A stretch of 64,000 nucleotides of DNA, taken from positions 806,001-870,000 of the forward strand of contig JAPVLO010000074.1 in NCBI GenBank assembly GCA_027257055.1. Direction: 5' to 3'. The notes below the pieces were generated by a model. It saw only the letters and a program-made list of their open reading frames with translations, was not told the origin of the DNA and made no database searches. The stretch is from Cephalopachus bancanus (Eukaryota > Chordata > Mammalia > Primates > Tarsiidae). Within the stretch, counting starts at the first letter, position 1, and each line of letters opens with the position of its first letter. This document shows positions 34,501-47,799 of this stretch, one piece after another. The position numbers were made by a program, and so were the translations under genes.

Positions 34501-36081
34501 TAATATCTCCGTGCTTAAGGGCTGTATCAGGGTTTTCCCTAGGTAGTGCCTGGTTTTCTCCAACTTCAACATGAGGGCATTTATAATTTATGTCCTTTTT
34601 TATTTTTGCTTTGTTCGTGTATACAGGATACAATTTGTATAAAGTAATATTATTTTGTCTATCCTTGGTCTCTCTCATGCTTGTTACTTCAGTAATTTAT
34701 CGTGTTAATAAGAAAACCATCTTTTAGGTAGTTTACTTTTTCTTTATTCCTTCTTTTACTTTTAAGGTAAAGATAAGCCATCTAAAGTTTTTGATATGTC
34801 AAATCATGTAATGACAGTAATTTTAACTTAAATGCCATCTTAAATTTAATCCTACTGTTTTGGGTTTAGAATTTAAAACAGATTCTGGCTTAATAATCCA
34901 GTTTTTCTAACATTCTTCAATTTAAGAACATTTCAAATAGTTCTAATTATTATAAAAGCCTAAACTAGTATTGAAGCTTTGTTGCAATAAAGTTAAATGT
35001 AAAGACATACAAAAATGAATCACTTTATGGGGAGAAATTTAAAAGGATTAATAGCTTTGTAAACATCTCCAAAATGTTTGAGATACTGTGAGGAGTGTTT
35101 TCTTTTTTCTTTTTTATAGTTGGGTTGGGAAATTTTAAAAAAGAGAGAATTGATGTTACAATACAAAAGGGAATTGTTACATTTGTTTCCAATGACAGTG
35201 GAAGTACTTCTTGAAAATAAGCAAATCAATCTACAGTTATGTACCCTGTGCTATGCCATAAAAATGGAGATATATTAGAAACTAAAATCAATTGTACAAG
35301 GAAATTTTTGCAGTTTTGTTCATTTACTTGTATATTGAATTTTTTTGAAAATAGTCATTTAATTTCAAATTGGCTGTTACATAATTTGGTTCCAGTAGTG
35401 ATTACATATGTATTTATTTGCTTGTTTGTTTAAATGAAATTGGATGAATGGTTTTAATGACTCTTTAGTATTTGAATTAAAATCATAATAACATTTATTC
35501 TAAAAAAGTTTATAAAAACTGCATAATTATTTTATTTACATATAAGTAAAATTAGTGATTAGAATCTTCAGTTTTACACAAGCTGTTAATTCTTTTATCC
35601 TTTTGTCCTTTTTGTTGGAAGGTGATTCCATGTGAGAAATAAGTTTACATTGTTATTTTAATTAAATATAAATGAGGACTATTAAATAGATTTATGTTGG
35701 TGTATAGTCATGAAACTAAATTAAAGTAGGTTTAAGTAGTCATTATTTGTATAGATTTTCCAAAATTAGATGAGAAATTCTAGTTTAAGTTTTGATTATA
35801 TAGCAATAGATCATATAGTGACCATGTTAATAATTTGAATTCCTTTTATGTAGTAAATATTTTCATACACGATATCTAGTCTTTATAAAATTTATAAAAG
35901 GAAATGTTTCTTTCAATTCCATATGTTCCCACCTTTTTAAAAAAATTCTACACAATAATATGAATATTTTTAGTCCTTCTTATACCTCTAAACTCTTGCT
36001 TCCATAGATTCTCAAACTGCTCATCTCCGGATTATTTTTATTCATGTTTGAACTCTCAGTTTTAATAATTTTTTGGTAAAA
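31501..36081. other. 4.6 kb without recognisable genes
   Basis: AT-rich. Short simple repeats occur (TATC near 32150-32170, CACA near 33735, TTTA/TTAA near 34115-34145). Frames such as 32488-32748 minus (86 codons), 34433-34678 minus and 35020-35229 minus have no family resemblance. No interspersed repeat that I can name. Confidence 0.5.
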
Positions 36082-36414
36082 ACATTTTTTTAAGCCGGGT
36101 TCGGTGACTCAGCCTGTAATCCCGCGCCTTTGGGAGGCTGAGGTGAGTGGATTGCCTGAACCCGAGGGTTCGAGACCCGCCTGGGCAACTTGGCGAGACC
36201 TCATCTCTACAATAAATCAAAAAATCAGCCGGGCGTGGTATGGCATGCCTGTAATTCCAGCTACTCGGAAGGCTGAGGCGGAAGGATCGCCGGAGCCCAG
36301 CAGGTCGAGGCTGCGGTGGCCGGGAGTGGCCACTGCACTCCAGTCTGGGTGACAGAGTGAGACTCCAACTCAAAAAAACAAAACAAACAAAAAAAAACAA
36401 ACACATTTTTTTAA
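36082..36414 (+). repeat. Intermediate Alu with 12-bp TSD
   Basis: Plus-strand Alu, about 36094-36402, between exact ACATTTTTTTAA copies (36082-36093 and 36403-36414). It has the inserted C (GCGCCTTTGGG) but keeps ACTTG, so it sits just below the youngest group. T-arm-like stem GAGGG/CCCGC with one mismatch. Confidence 0.96.
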
Positions 36415-36482
36415 ACAAACTAGCCATTTTCCACTTCTTTGTTTACCTGAACTGTCCTCTAATTTTAATGATATATATGAAT

Positions 36483-36790
36483 CTGGGCAAGGTGACTCAC
36501 GCCTGTAATCCCAGCACTTTGAGAAGTGGAGGTGAGAGGATTGCCTAAGCCAAGGGCTTAGAGACCAGCCTGGACAACTTGGCAGGACCTCATCTCTACA
36601 ATTAAAAAAAAAAAAATTAACCAGGCAGAGTGGTGCACGCCTGTGGTTCCAGCTACTTAGAAGACTGAGGTGAAAGGATCACCTGAGTCCAGCATTGAGG
36701 CAGCAGTGGCCGGGAGTCTGCCACTGCACTCCAGCCTGGGTGACAGAGTGAGACTCTGACTCAAAAAAACAAAAAAATCAACAAAAAAGA
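36483..36790 (+). repeat. Old Alu, key intermediate
   Basis: Plus-strand Alu close to AluJ in the left arm (gactcacgcctgtaatccca then gcactttgag) with no T-arm-like stem, but the right arm already reads gtggccgggagtctgccac, a near form of the later hairpin with one extra base. It lies only about 70 bp after another Alu. Confidence 0.94.
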
Positions 36791-37010
36791 TCTGTATGCT
36801 GAGCAGAGGGAGGAACAAGACTGCTGGGGAATTAATTAATAATGTGTCAACACAAGGGGGACCTGGTCCACTACAAGGGGGAGTGAGCGCCACCTGGAAA
36901 CCCAAACCTTACCTGCATGTAGCCTACTTATGTGGTAAATTCTCATTTGTATCCCATACATCTATAATAAATAAATTATAATATATACACATATAAATAC
37001 ACACACACAC
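36791..37010. other. No gene; (AC) run at the right end
   Basis: No feature apart from an AC-rich run at about 36998-37010 that abuts a mariner-type MITE and may have eroded its left end. Confidence 0.45.
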
Positions 37011-37213
37011 GGTACCAAAATGTATACACATTTTAAGAAAGGAAAAATCTGTATTATAACTGTAATACTCAATAAGATGAATACAAGTCATGTTTGACTT
37101 CTAAAATTATAAGGAGTGATCAAAGTGGTTATCATCAGCATCCAGACACTTCTGATTATAGCTTACATATCTTAACATCTCTTAAACTGTGTATACATTT
37201 TTTGGCACCCCCA
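37011..37213 (+). mobile_element. MITE with ~28-bp inverted ends (mariner type)
   Basis: The left end, ggtaccaaaatgtatacaca then ttttaag (37011-37037), is matched in reverse complement by the right end at 37181-37212 (cttaaactgtgtatacattt then tttggcacc), with few differences. The total is about 200 bp and there is no coding part. A TA follows the right end, as expected for Tc1/mariner insertion. Inner phrases such as gtcatgtttgacttctaaaa agree with a known mammalian non-autonomous family. Confidence 0.78.
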
Positions 37214-37219
37214 GTATAT

Positions 37220-37284
37220 ACTAAACCCTGGGATATATAGCTATATATAGATATATGGGATATCTATGCATCCCAGGGTTTAGT
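37220..37284. repeat. 14-bp perfect inverted repeat with AT loop
   Basis: ACTAAACCCTGGGA (37220-37233) and its exact reverse complement TCCCAGGGTTTAGT (37271-37284) enclose a 37-nt loop. Inside the loop TATATAGCTATATA (37234-37247) is itself a perfect palindrome. It can fold as a branched hairpin or cruciform. Confidence 0.9.
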
Positions 37285-40200
37285 GTGGTGTCAGGCTCAA
37301 TATGAATTATGGCTCAAAAAGAATTTTTTGTGTTAATGATAAAATTTCCACTGAATGTCAGGGTAAAAAGTGGGTTGTCTTTACTTCCACAGCTAGTAAG
37401 TGGCAGAACTAGAATTCCAGTCAAGTTTGCTTTCACTTCGAAGTTCTTGTTATCTTAAAATAATGCTGGTTCCCTTGAGAGTCTCTACCCAATTTCTAGA
37501 AAGAGGTGATCCAGGAAAATATTCTTATCTGATGTAATTAAACTCTAATATCTCGAGTTAGGTACATGCTCTTTATTGGTAATAATGAGAAGAACCGGAA
37601 ATTACACGAGTTAATTTGACGTTTGATTGGATGTGAGCTACATAACGGGAATATTCAATATATATATTATGGCTTTCATTTATGTGTAGTAACAATCAAT
37701 ACAGAATAAATAATGAATAATATAGAATTAAATGTATACTAAATACTCTTGCTATATATTAGATTATGTTTTACTAACCTTGTGCCATGTAAGTATGATG
37801 TTCTCTTGACTGTTGTGATGCCAAGGTGATTTCTGCATTTTGCACCTGAAAAGATATCGGAAAAATCCCAAGTTCTTACATTTTGCAATGGTAATTTTAT
37901 GACCAGACAACAATTGTATATATATATATTTTTTTCAAGTCTCAGCTAACTTCTCTGTTTCCTTCTTTCTTTTAGCAGATTTAAACCAATTACAATATAA
38001 AGATCTCATTTACATTTGCAAATAAGTCAGAAAAATAGCTTGTTCCTTAAAATTGATTGCATTTTTTTACTGATGAACTATGATTTCCCACATTAAATTT
38101 TAATACAATAAATTAATATAAATTGAAATGCTTTAGAGCTTTTGCATTCCTTTTGGGGGGAGGGACTAGTGAAGATACAAATATTTAAGGGTTTCAAGCG
38201 TTCTGTGGGTTATTTATTATGCATCAAATCTCAATATCTAGGAGTTCTGCAGCCTTGAAGAGATTGTTTTCAATTATTAATCTATATATTATTATTATGT
38301 TCAAGGTGAATAAGACAAATGCATCCTCTGGTGGCTTCAAAAAATCATAAATATTGCAAACTTCCGTGACTCTTTGGCTCTGAGGGTAACTAGTTAAATG
38401 TAGAGCATAAGGCAACGTGATATGGTATCCCTAAAACAGGGTGTACTTGCCCAGGGCTGCCTCCAACCATATGGTCTCTTCTTACAGGGTCATAAAAAAT
38501 CGTCTGTTCACTTAACAAGTCACCAGAAATGCACTATTCAAAGACTTACTTCCATACTAGGATTTAACGTGACTCTCAAACTCCAAGAACGCTGAGAAAG
38601 AACTGCTCAATAATGGTCATACTCAATATTTTCTGCCCATTCCTTTCACATACCTGTCATCCAAGACATCACTCATCATGCCATCATATCTGAAAGAATA
38701 GGGAAAGAGCAGAGGAATGCAGATCTTGGAGATGAGAAAAACAGTGTTTGGAAAATTATTTCAGTGTGAACTTCTAAGTCACTTGGGGGTAGTGTGTGGA
38801 GGGTGAGGCAGGATTAACCAACTTTAGTCCCATCCCACAATAAGGATCTTTGTAAATACAATGCAGTTTAATAATGATTGGAATATGTATATAATTTCAA
38901 TAGCTCCCAATTTTTCTTGCCTCCATGAAATTTTATGGATTGTGTACTGATTCATTTTGCTTGAGCAAAACATAAATCGATAAACTATTTTGGAAAGAAA
39001 AACGTCAAAATATGGAAATCTTCTGTTTTGTCTTTTTGTACCTGAGTTCAAATGATAAAATATAGTGGGTCGAAAGTGAAAAAAGTTTTCATCTCATTAG
39101 AGATTCATGCCTTTTACTGTTGCCAGGAAAAACTCAAGACAAGATATGATATAAGGTACTATAGCCTTATAGCCTATATCTATTTTTTTTCCCTCTAGAC
39201 CATATCTTGTAATAGAGAAAATTAATTCCTAGGGAAAATACCTTCATTTTTTAGATGTCCGCATTTTAGGCATTGAAAACATTTGAGAGATCTTTTTTTA
39301 AAAATTCTATTCTTTAATTAATTGCCTTAATAATCCAACTCAGTTTTATGATAATAATATAGATATTTTTAGTTAACCATCTTCTTTCTTCTGCCAAATG
39401 ACTGATATACATCTTTTTTCTAAATACAGTTAATTTATTTTTATTTTATAAATTGTCTTTAATTCATATGCTTACTAATATTCTTATTTTTCAAAAATAT
39501 GATTATGAAAATATAAATATCCTGTTCCATTGTATTTGAGAATTTTTTTGGATCAACTAAACTGTACATCTCACAATTAATATGAGATGAATCAGTCATT
39601 GAAAAAATACCATATCTGAGGTGGAAATGACTACATAGTCAAAATCTGCAATCTTTTTTGCAATAACACTTGTATATACTAGAAAAGGTTATTGTGCTAG
39701 TTCTTTGTAGAGCTGAAGCTATAGGTTAAATAGATCTCTCCAATATTAATATAAACATAACAATTAATTAAACTTTACCTAGAATGATGATGTTCTGTTC
39801 TAATCAGTTTGATAGTGATGGTTTTGTTTGTTTATCTTCCCATATCAAAAATGGCATGATGGAGATGTGTAGTTTGATTTAATTGTTGCACAATATGCAT
39901 ATGTCAAAATACCACATTATATGTCATAATTATATGTAATTTTCATTTATCAATTTCGCCTTAAAAACTGTGGGAAATTGTTTCCCTTAAGTTGTTTTGC
40001 GAGAACAATCTAATCTAGGTAACTGCTGCATCCTAAAAAAATGTTTTACTGTATTATCATTTATTCAGCAGATAATATCAAGTAAAATTACATATGTAAT
40101 TCTCTGGTCTTCCCCACCAAAATGCTTTAACTAGCAGTTACTCCTCGATCTTTAATATTCTGTTCCTTGTTCATTTACCAGTGTCTGTCTCCTAAGCACC

Positions 40201-40744
40201 TTGGTTTGTGAGATGAATGTAAATTGCAGAAGGTGTAACAATCACTCTCAATTCTCCTGTGCAGTCTGGAGATGATTTGATATACACTGTTATTAGGCTA
40301 CCTCTTGAACAGCATGTCTCAATGATGTGAGCTGTCAATCTTTCCAGCAAAACTGGCTGGAGGGTACGATACACTGATCTCAGAAAAGCAAAAGACTTTG
40401 TTTTGATCACTGAAAGGGGCAGATCTGCAACTGCCTTTATTGTAATCTTACCCCTGCACCTGGAAAGTCCAGATATATAATTACGTGATTTTTTTTCTCT
40501 TCATATTTCTCCTCAGAGACCCAGTAAAGTTGAAGGTTGTGATTCAGAAGAATTTGGTACTTTGCTAAATGCATTTCTCAAGTAGTATTATTTTCTTTCA
40601 GAATTTTAAACTCCCTTGAATATCTAGGATTCCCTTTTAATTTCAACAACTGTGCTTACTTGAGGGCACCACATTAATGAAATCAAGAGTGGGTTTCACA
40701 GCTTTTATGTTTTACCGTGTGGCAGTAAACACAGTGTATTGGCA
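37285..40744. other. No gene; short MIR-like piece at 37380-37455
   Basis: The phrase cacagctagtaagtggcaga, then actagaattccag, at 37380-37455 is a MIR core in minus orientation. The remaining 3.3 kb is AT-rich with frames of at most 75 codons and no feature I can name. Confidence 0.5.
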
Positions 40745-40769
40745 ATGGCACAAGACAGAGTAGTTGAAG

Positions 40770-40890
40770 AAATGGATTTTTGTAATCACTCTGTCACCAA
40801 CAGAGTTAAGTGCTAGATGACCTTGAACTAGTCTCTTCTACTCTCTGGGTCTCCCTTTTCTCAATTTTAAATGTGAACAGGCAAATAAAC
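40770..40890 (+). repeat. MIR-like fragment
   Basis: gctagatgaccttgaactag, tctctgggtctcccttttct and caattttaaatgtgaacagg follow the order of the MIR 3' half, diverged. Confidence 0.5.
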
Positions 40891-41329
40891 TAATTTTGCA
40901 TGGGTGCTTTATAACCGTGGCTAAGCAGAATTGCTTAGAAGTAGTGTTGACTGTATAGGCTGCAAAGCAAATCCATGGGGATTCTAATTCAGTAACTCCA
41001 AAATGAGGTGACAGTATGTATATGTGGAATGTGATTCCAAAGTGATTCTGGCACAGCGCATCTAAAAGACTGGCATTTGAGATCATTGAAATGATGGCCC
41101 TGTGATCCCTTTAAGTTCTAAGATGAAATACTTTTCTAAGGAAACTGTTGGCTGAACATCAGCCTACTATGATTTTGAAAGGTTGTGGATGCCCAGAAAC
41201 CACTCCTAGTCGTCATGTGGTAACAGAGAGGGCCTGAGCAAAAGTATACTTTTACACTTCTCCGAGTGACTTTAACGCACAACCAAAGAGAAAATCCACT
41301 ACTTCAACAGCGTTTCTTGGATTGGATTT

Positions 41330-41535
41330 TTAGCTCCAATTTATTGAGGGCCTATTGCATGCCCTGTGTCTGCCACATTAAAGTCACTTTCTAGCCAAGT
41401 AGTATTACCTTCATTTCACACAGGAGAAAACTAAGGCATACAAAGTTCAAGTAACTGACCAAAGATCAAACAGTTAATGTGAAAGAAGATTTGTAGCTCT
41501 GATAATCTGACTTCTGTATTATTGCCAGCAAACCA
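41330..41535 (-). repeat. MIR SINE, minus
   Basis: tttattgagggcctattgca, ttcatttcacacaggagaaa, actaaggcatacaaagttca then agtaactgaccaaagatcaa give the MIR antisense layout over about 200 bp. Confidence 0.75.
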
Positions 41536-43420
41536 CACAACCTTTCACTGGCTCATTTATTGGATGGCACTGACATCGGAATTGGGCAAACTAATCAAAT
41601 TTGGCCAGATTCCCAGTTTTACTAATTCCTAGAATGATCAAAAAAAATTCTTATGGGAACTAAATTTATTATGCTCCATCAGGGACTCAATATCACTACA
41701 TACTGTATAGGGTCAAATTCAACAAATGTAATTATGGAAATAAATCTTAGCACATTTATTTACAGTCCTTTCCCTAACACCCATAGTAAAATTTGGTGCT
41801 AGTGCAACATCAACGGGTTTGGAATCAATCTTTGAGTCTCAAAGCAATTAAGAAATTGCCAGAATTTGGGGGAATAAATCATGCTGATTCTGTTTTAGGA
41901 AGTACCCTAGTCAAACACTTTAATTAGCTCTAACTGTAGGCCAATAAGGCATTTAAAGAAAAACCAACAATTAGATCCCCCAAAATGTTAATATTCTTTC
42001 TCTGGAATAAACATTTCTAGAGTTATAATATGACCGGATGGCAGAGTTGTAATGTCTCTGAACTGTTTCTTCAGTTTACTTGTTCAGCTATTCAGTTTAC
42101 TTTTTAAATTTTCTCATCAATTTCAGATACAAGGATTTGAATATTGTACCTCTAAAATACAGAGGAGGAATATCACTGGCGATGGGATTATAGGCCCGCC
42201 ATGAAATGCACAAGCCAGCAAAACATTATTCACAAACTTTTGACTGATTTTTAAAGATATGTAATTTAAGTCTACTTTGGGATTTTTTTTTTCTTTTACA
42301 TATTTACTTGTTGCAAATATTTGCTTCAATTTCCTGGCTCCATTCTCATATTTGTTTGTGACAGTTTCCTAAATTCCTAACCTCAAAATACTATTAGTTT
42401 TTCCTTCAAAAACTAACCGAAACTCTCTATTCAATGATATTTATAGGAACTAAGAAGGTGGCATTTTTTTTTTTTTTGTAACAACCCAGAAAAAATGACT
42501 TCTAACTTTAATAATTTGGCCCACCATCAATGAGTCCAAGATAAGGTGTGCCTCTCAAGTCTACTCCTAAAGAGGCTTGCCTTGGCAATCATCTTTGTTT
42601 TTTTCAGGCAGACTGCCCATTGCTTCATAGAAGTGATTTGCCTCTTCTCTGAGAATGAATGCAGATTGCTGATTATTAGCTTACTGTGTATCTTAAATTG
42701 TACTCAAGAAATTTGAGTTTTATCTGCATCAGACATTCTGCAAAATTATCTTGTTTATTGAAGAAACAGAATATAAATAGAATAAAATAAACATGGGCTA
42801 TTTCTATTTTCATCTGTCAAAGTTCATTGTCCTTTAAGCACAGATAATGTTGTTTATCAATGTATTTAAGGCTAATTACCATTTTTGTTTGTTTTGCTGA
42901 ATGAACATAACATACAAAAGGAAAAGTTATATTTAAAATGTATTTTTGTTCAGAGTAGCTGCATTCTATAGATAAAGGATTTAAAATATCTATTCTCAAA
43001 ATTAAAAAAAAAACCTGAAAGTGGTTAACAGGATATTTTGCTTGATTATGAATCATCTACACATTATGCCATACAGAATAATAAAGGCCAAGTAACATGT
43101 ATCTCTAGCTGATTCGTTCTGAGAAGTTATGATTTAGCCTTGAAAAACAGTTTTATCAGAATAACACCCATTCTGAATGAAAAAGGAGACACATCATTGA
43201 TTTCACTCTGGCAAAAAATCTATTGATCAAATTGATACTTTTGATTCAGCTGTTTAATTTGGTAAAACAGTGATTCTTTAAGCTTCTGTAATAATGAAGC
43301 AAGCCTAGTAAGGTATAAAATAAAATGAAAAAAGATACTGTTTCTTTGGTCATCTTTTCATTCTAAAAATGAAAATCTTAGTAACAATTGTCAGTACCTA
43401 TTTGTTCACTTTAACATATC
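41536..43420. other. No recognisable feature
   Basis: About 1.9 kb of AT-rich DNA with short T-runs; minus frames of 68 and 79 codons are not supported as genes. Confidence 0.5.
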
Positions 43421-43733
43421 GAAAGATTCTTTTTTTTTTTTTTTTTTGAGTCGGAATCTCACTCTGTCGCCCAGACTGGAGTACAGTGGCCGCTCCCGGC
43501 CACCGCAGCCTCGACCCACTGGGCTCCGGCGATCCTTCCGCCTCAGCCTTCCAAGTAGCCAGAATTACAGGCATGTGCTATCACGCCCAGCTGATTTTTT
43601 TATTTATTGTAGAGATGAGGTCTAGCTGCCCAGGCAGGTCTCGAACCCGCGGGCTCAGGCAATCCACTCACCTCAGCCTCCTAAAGGCGCAGGATTACAG
43701 GCTGGGCCACCGAGCCCGGCTGAAAGATTCTTT
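43421..43733 (-). repeat. Young Alu with 12-bp TSD
   Basis: Full-length minus-strand Alu, 43433-43721, between exact GAAAGATTCTTT copies (43421-43432 and 43722-43733). Young group; perfect right hairpin, one G-U pair in the T-arm-like stem. Confidence 0.97.
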
Positions 43734-44177
43734 AACTTGGAATTTAAAGAAACACAAAGAATAATCAGAAATATTTAAAATTATACTATGCATTGATAAA
43801 TGTAATGATATGTAAACCAATTTATTCTATCAATCAATGAACCTATAAAATTGTATACCAGCTTTTAAAAATGTTGACATGCTTCTAATATTAAGTAGAT
43901 ATAAAACCTAGCATACTACCTTTTATTTTTAAAGACATTATAAGGAAGTGCAATGTTCTTAGATGAGGGAAGAAGCTAAGAAACTTGCTTCTCTTTTGTG
44001 GTCCAGTCTGTATTCTCATTTTGCTCATGTATGCTGGTGAATTTTTAGAATCAAGGTGATCAGTGACAGAAGAGTATGAATTTTTATAAATGCTTAAGGT
44101 TTATTCTTTTAGGTATGTATCAGATATTCTTAAATTCTAATACTCTTATTTTTTATTAATAGTAAAATAGTTATGTG
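43734..44177. other. No recognisable feature
   Basis: AT-rich, no supported feature. Confidence 0.45.
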
Positions 44178-44531
44178 CAGGTTGTATCCCTTATCCAAAG
44201 TGCATGGGACCAGTAGTAGTATTTCAGATTTTGGGGGATTTTGGAATATTTGCATATACATAATAAGGTAGCTTGAGGATGAGACCCAAATCTAAATACA
44301 ATGCTTATTTCTGTTTCGTATACCCCTTATGTATATAGCCTAAAGGAAATTGTATACAATATTTTAAATAATTTTGCATGTGAAACAAAGTTTTAACTGC
44401 ATTTTGACTGTGACCTGTCACATAAGATCAGGTGTGAAATTTTCCATGGTTGGCATCATCTCAATGCTCAAAACACTTGGAATTTTGGAGCATTTTAGAT
44501 TTGAATTCTCAGACTGGGAATACTCAACCTG
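44178..44531. mobile_element. Tigger/pogo-like MITE
   Basis: Begins CAGGTTGTATCCC (44178) and ends GGGAATACTCAACCTG (44531), giving inverted ends with the CAG-start usual for Tigger-type elements; TA follows. Inner text ttggaatatttgcatataca, taaggtagcttgaggatgag and caaaacacttggaattttgg matches a known non-autonomous mammalian family. No transposase part. Confidence 0.75.
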
Positions 44532-45114
44532 TATCATATTTACCCTTTATGATTTCTGCTTTACTATGTTGAGTTCCTCTGACTTATTTATTGATAGGAA
44601 GAAATAATGATATTGTTTTTCCTCTATTAAATGGGAATACCAGACAGTTTATGTAAAAATATGAGGTTGGAATAAAATGATTGTTAATATTAATGTAAAA
44701 CATATATATTGTAAACGGTAAAATTGCATTCGTTGGTAATACAAATGCCACTTGGATAACAGATATGTAGAGGATACACTTTGATTTTCATTCTACAAAG
44801 GCAAAATTTGACCATATACAGTAAAATATACACTTATATAACTCTGAATTGTAATGATTGGAAAATACATAAAAATTAACTTAATTTTGGTGTGGCTAAG
44901 ATTAATTTCATGCTTTGTTTTTATTAACATCTCCTAATATGTAATATATAATGCAGATTTAGACACCTTTATTCTTTTAAAAATGAAATTATAAAATATA
45001 AATAAAATACTATTATAGCTGATACATGTTATTATGTATTTTATATCAATTTTTTTTCAAAAATGTGTGTGTGTGTCATGAAGTAGCATAACACATTGAT
45101 AGGGAACTCTAAAT

Positions 45115-45225
45115 GAGAATCAACAGCCTTAACATATTATTCCAGTTCTGTCCCTAACTTGCTACTTTATCTTGGACAGACCAATCACTTTTTAAAGATT
45201 TTCTTTGCTTGTCTATAAAATTACC
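45115..45225 (+). repeat. MIR-like fragment
   Basis: ccagttctgtccctaacttg, ctactttatcttggacagac and gcttgtctataaaattacct follow the MIR order, diverged. Confidence 0.5.
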
Positions 45226-45813
45226 TCTAATATTACAGTTTTCTGTGTTAGCCCTTCACTATTCTAGTGCATCTACACATTCTAAGGTCATGACAGTAGT
45301 ACTGAGAATATTTAAACAGTTGCTTATCAAGGCCTAAAAGTGTTTTAAATTTTTCTACAAAATAAACTCTATCTAAAACAATGTAAATTAAGATTGTTAT
45401 TGTTTTTATTTTTCTTTCAATGTCTCTCCACAAGATTGCTAGAGTACCTTCTAAGCTTGGCCAATGGTCTAGTTTCACCAAAATACTAACTCAAACAAAA
45501 CCTCTGCAAAGGTATGAAGTCTGGGCAGTGAGACTAAGAATGATTCTTTGAAGTAAAAAGTACATTTTTAAAAATCCACCCATGAATACGATGCCAAGAG
45601 CAGCACCTCACCACACAGTCAATAATCAGTGAGGAATTAAGAGTTTAAGACATCTGTGAGATGAACATCAAAACCAAAATCATGGTGGGTGTCTTGGATT
45701 CAAGGAGACTGATTATACGTTCTCAATTTAGGAACAATGAGGTGTAAACAAAATCAAGAGTAGTAATACACTTTAGCCAGGAGTCAAGCATTGGGTACTA
45801 GTTTAGATCCCAA
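45226..45813. other. No recognisable feature
   Basis: No supported gene or repeat. Confidence 0.45.
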
Positions 45814-46153
45814 AGAAAATTCTGGGAGTTTTTTTGTTTTTGTTTTTGTTTTTGTTTTGTTTTTGAGTCGGAGTCTCACTCCATTGCCCAGGCAGAAGTG
45901 CAGTGGCACACACACTTATACACTCATGACCATCCCAGTGTTGACCTGCTGGGCTCCAGTGATCCTTCTGCCTCAGCCTTCCAAGTAGCTGGAACTACAG
46001 GTACGCGCTGCCACGCCCGGATAATTTTTGATTTGTTGTAGAGACGAGGTCTCACGAAGTTGCCCAGGCTGGTCTTGAACCCATGGGCTCAGGCAATCCA
46101 CTGGCCTTGACCTCCCAGAGGCTGAGCCACCGAGTCCGGTCAGAAAGTTCTGG
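45814..46153 (-). repeat. Intermediate-old Alu with insertion and deletion
   Basis: Minus-strand Alu, about 45826-46141, flanked by AGAAAATTCTGG and AGAAAGTTCTGG (45814-45825, 46142-46153). The tail is a TTTTTG-type repeat (45829-45864). It keeps the older left-arm junction (cgaagttgcccagg), lacks about 14 bp of the left arm (ctcccagaggctgagcc), and has about 12 extra bases of ACACAC-like text in the right arm. Confidence 0.94.
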
Positions 46154-46329
46154 TTTATATCATCCTTGAAGCAACTTGTAATCCAGCCCTGACCTCAGTA
46201 AAATGCATTCTGCCTCCATTCTTGCAGAAGCTTGTCTGACACAATATTCTGGTTTTCAAGTTTCCAGAACCATCAGTCATAATTATTCTTAAATTGAATG
46301 AAAAACAGTGTCACAAGGTTTAAATATCT

Positions 46330-47350
46330 CACCCAAAGACCACAGTAAGTGTAATGTTATCACTTTTGCTCTCTCACCAACACAATAAGTTCATACTTAT
46401 TGTCATCCATAGGTTCTTGGAAACTGTGATTTTAAGCAAAATGGCATATAATGAAATCTATAAAGATTGCCAGGAGCCCCTCCAGCCACCACACAGTTCA
46501 AACACAAACACAAATATAGCAAGGGTCGCTGAGCACTTTTATGTTGTATCATTTATTGTGCATTTATGATTTTCTGTTAGTCTCTTACTGCCTCCACCCA
46601 CGTGGCATTCTCTAAGATCTTTAGTGTTATGATGAGACATTTCTCTTTTTTTGAGTTGGAGTTTCACTCCATCGTCCAGACTGGAGTGCAGTGGCCGCTC
46701 CCGGCCACCGCAGCCTCGACCTGCTGGGCTCTGGCGATCCTTCCGCCTCAGCCTTCCCAGTAGCCGGAATTACAGACATGCGCTACCACGCCCGGCTGAT
46801 TTTTTGATTTATTGTAGAGACGAGGTCTCGCTGCCCAGGCGGGTCTAGAACCCGCGGGCTCAGGCAATCCACTCATCTCAGCCTCCCAAAGGCGCGGGAT
46901 TATAGGCTGAGCCACCGAGGCCGGCGAGACATTTCTTAACGAGCACAAACTGTACGTTTGTTTTTAAGACAAACATTTTTCTCTCAGGTGAGTTTCTCAT
47001 CACAGATATTCTCATATGTTTTACACAAATTTTTTTATTTTACAATAATCTGTACTCATTTATTGATCCATTTTCTAAACTGCTTATTCTATTTCAGGGT
47101 TGCATGTGGCCAGAGGCTCTTCCTGCAGCTCAGGGCACAAGAAGAGAACCTGACCTAGGTAAGACACCATCCTAGCATAGGGGTACTAACTCACCCACCC
47201 ACACTTCTACACCCTGGAGCCACATAGACATGTCAATGAACCTAATGGGTGCAGCTCTGGTAGGTGGGGAGAAACAAGAATATCCAGAGAAAATCCACAC
47301 AGGCATGGGGAGACCATGCAAACTCCACACAGATAGTGTCCTCTGGCCAG
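46330..47350. repeat. Composite old repeat region, interrupted by an Alu
   Basis: The part 47096-47345 (catgtggccagaggctcttc, tcctgcagctcagggcacaa, cagagaaaatccacacaggc, catgcaaactccacacagat) is an old mammalian repeat that I recognise but cannot name. The part 46611-46644 plus 46937-47010 recurs at about 48380-48495. Confidence 0.5.
46634..46936 (-). repeat. Young Alu with 11-bp TSD
   Basis: Full-length minus-strand Alu, 46645-46925, between exact GAGACATTTCT copies (46634-46644, 46926-46936). Young group; both hairpin stems perfect (T-arm loop TTCTAGA). It splits an older repeated block. Confidence 0.97.
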
Positions 47351-47799
47351 GAGTTGATTATTTTTTTCTAATCAAGGATATAATAAAATGACATTGAATA
47401 AAGAATGTTATAAAAAGACCTGCTGTACAACTATGACAAAAAAAATGATAAGCTAAAGGAGTAAAGATAATAATGCTAGCAGGATTGAGTAACATAAATT
47501 GAGTGCTTATATTATAATCTTCTATAGTAACAATGGTAATAATAGTAATGGACATCTACTGAATACTTTATCCAATGGGTTAGGGACTGGCCACACAGAC
47601 CAAAGGTAAACAACACACACACCAGATCATCTGAATTGATGTTCATCTTTAGAAAATCATAGAGACCAAATCATGCAGTAGACTAGGATGGTGGCCTTAA
47701 GCACTGAGATAGAGCTACTTTTATGGAGCTAGACATGCAGGAAGCCAACTTGTGTTCTGGATGGCCAAGCCGTAGGGGTCCAGCCTCAATCAAATTAAT

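Noticed and set aside
36062..36427. 121-codon minus-strand frame
   Set aside because: Alu antisense frame beginning in the A-tail region.
43433..43721. G-U pairs in T-arm-like stems as proof of stepwise stem evolution
   Set aside because: The CCCGC to CCTGC change is at a CpG, so in any single copy it may be simple decay; only subfamily-wide data can separate the two.
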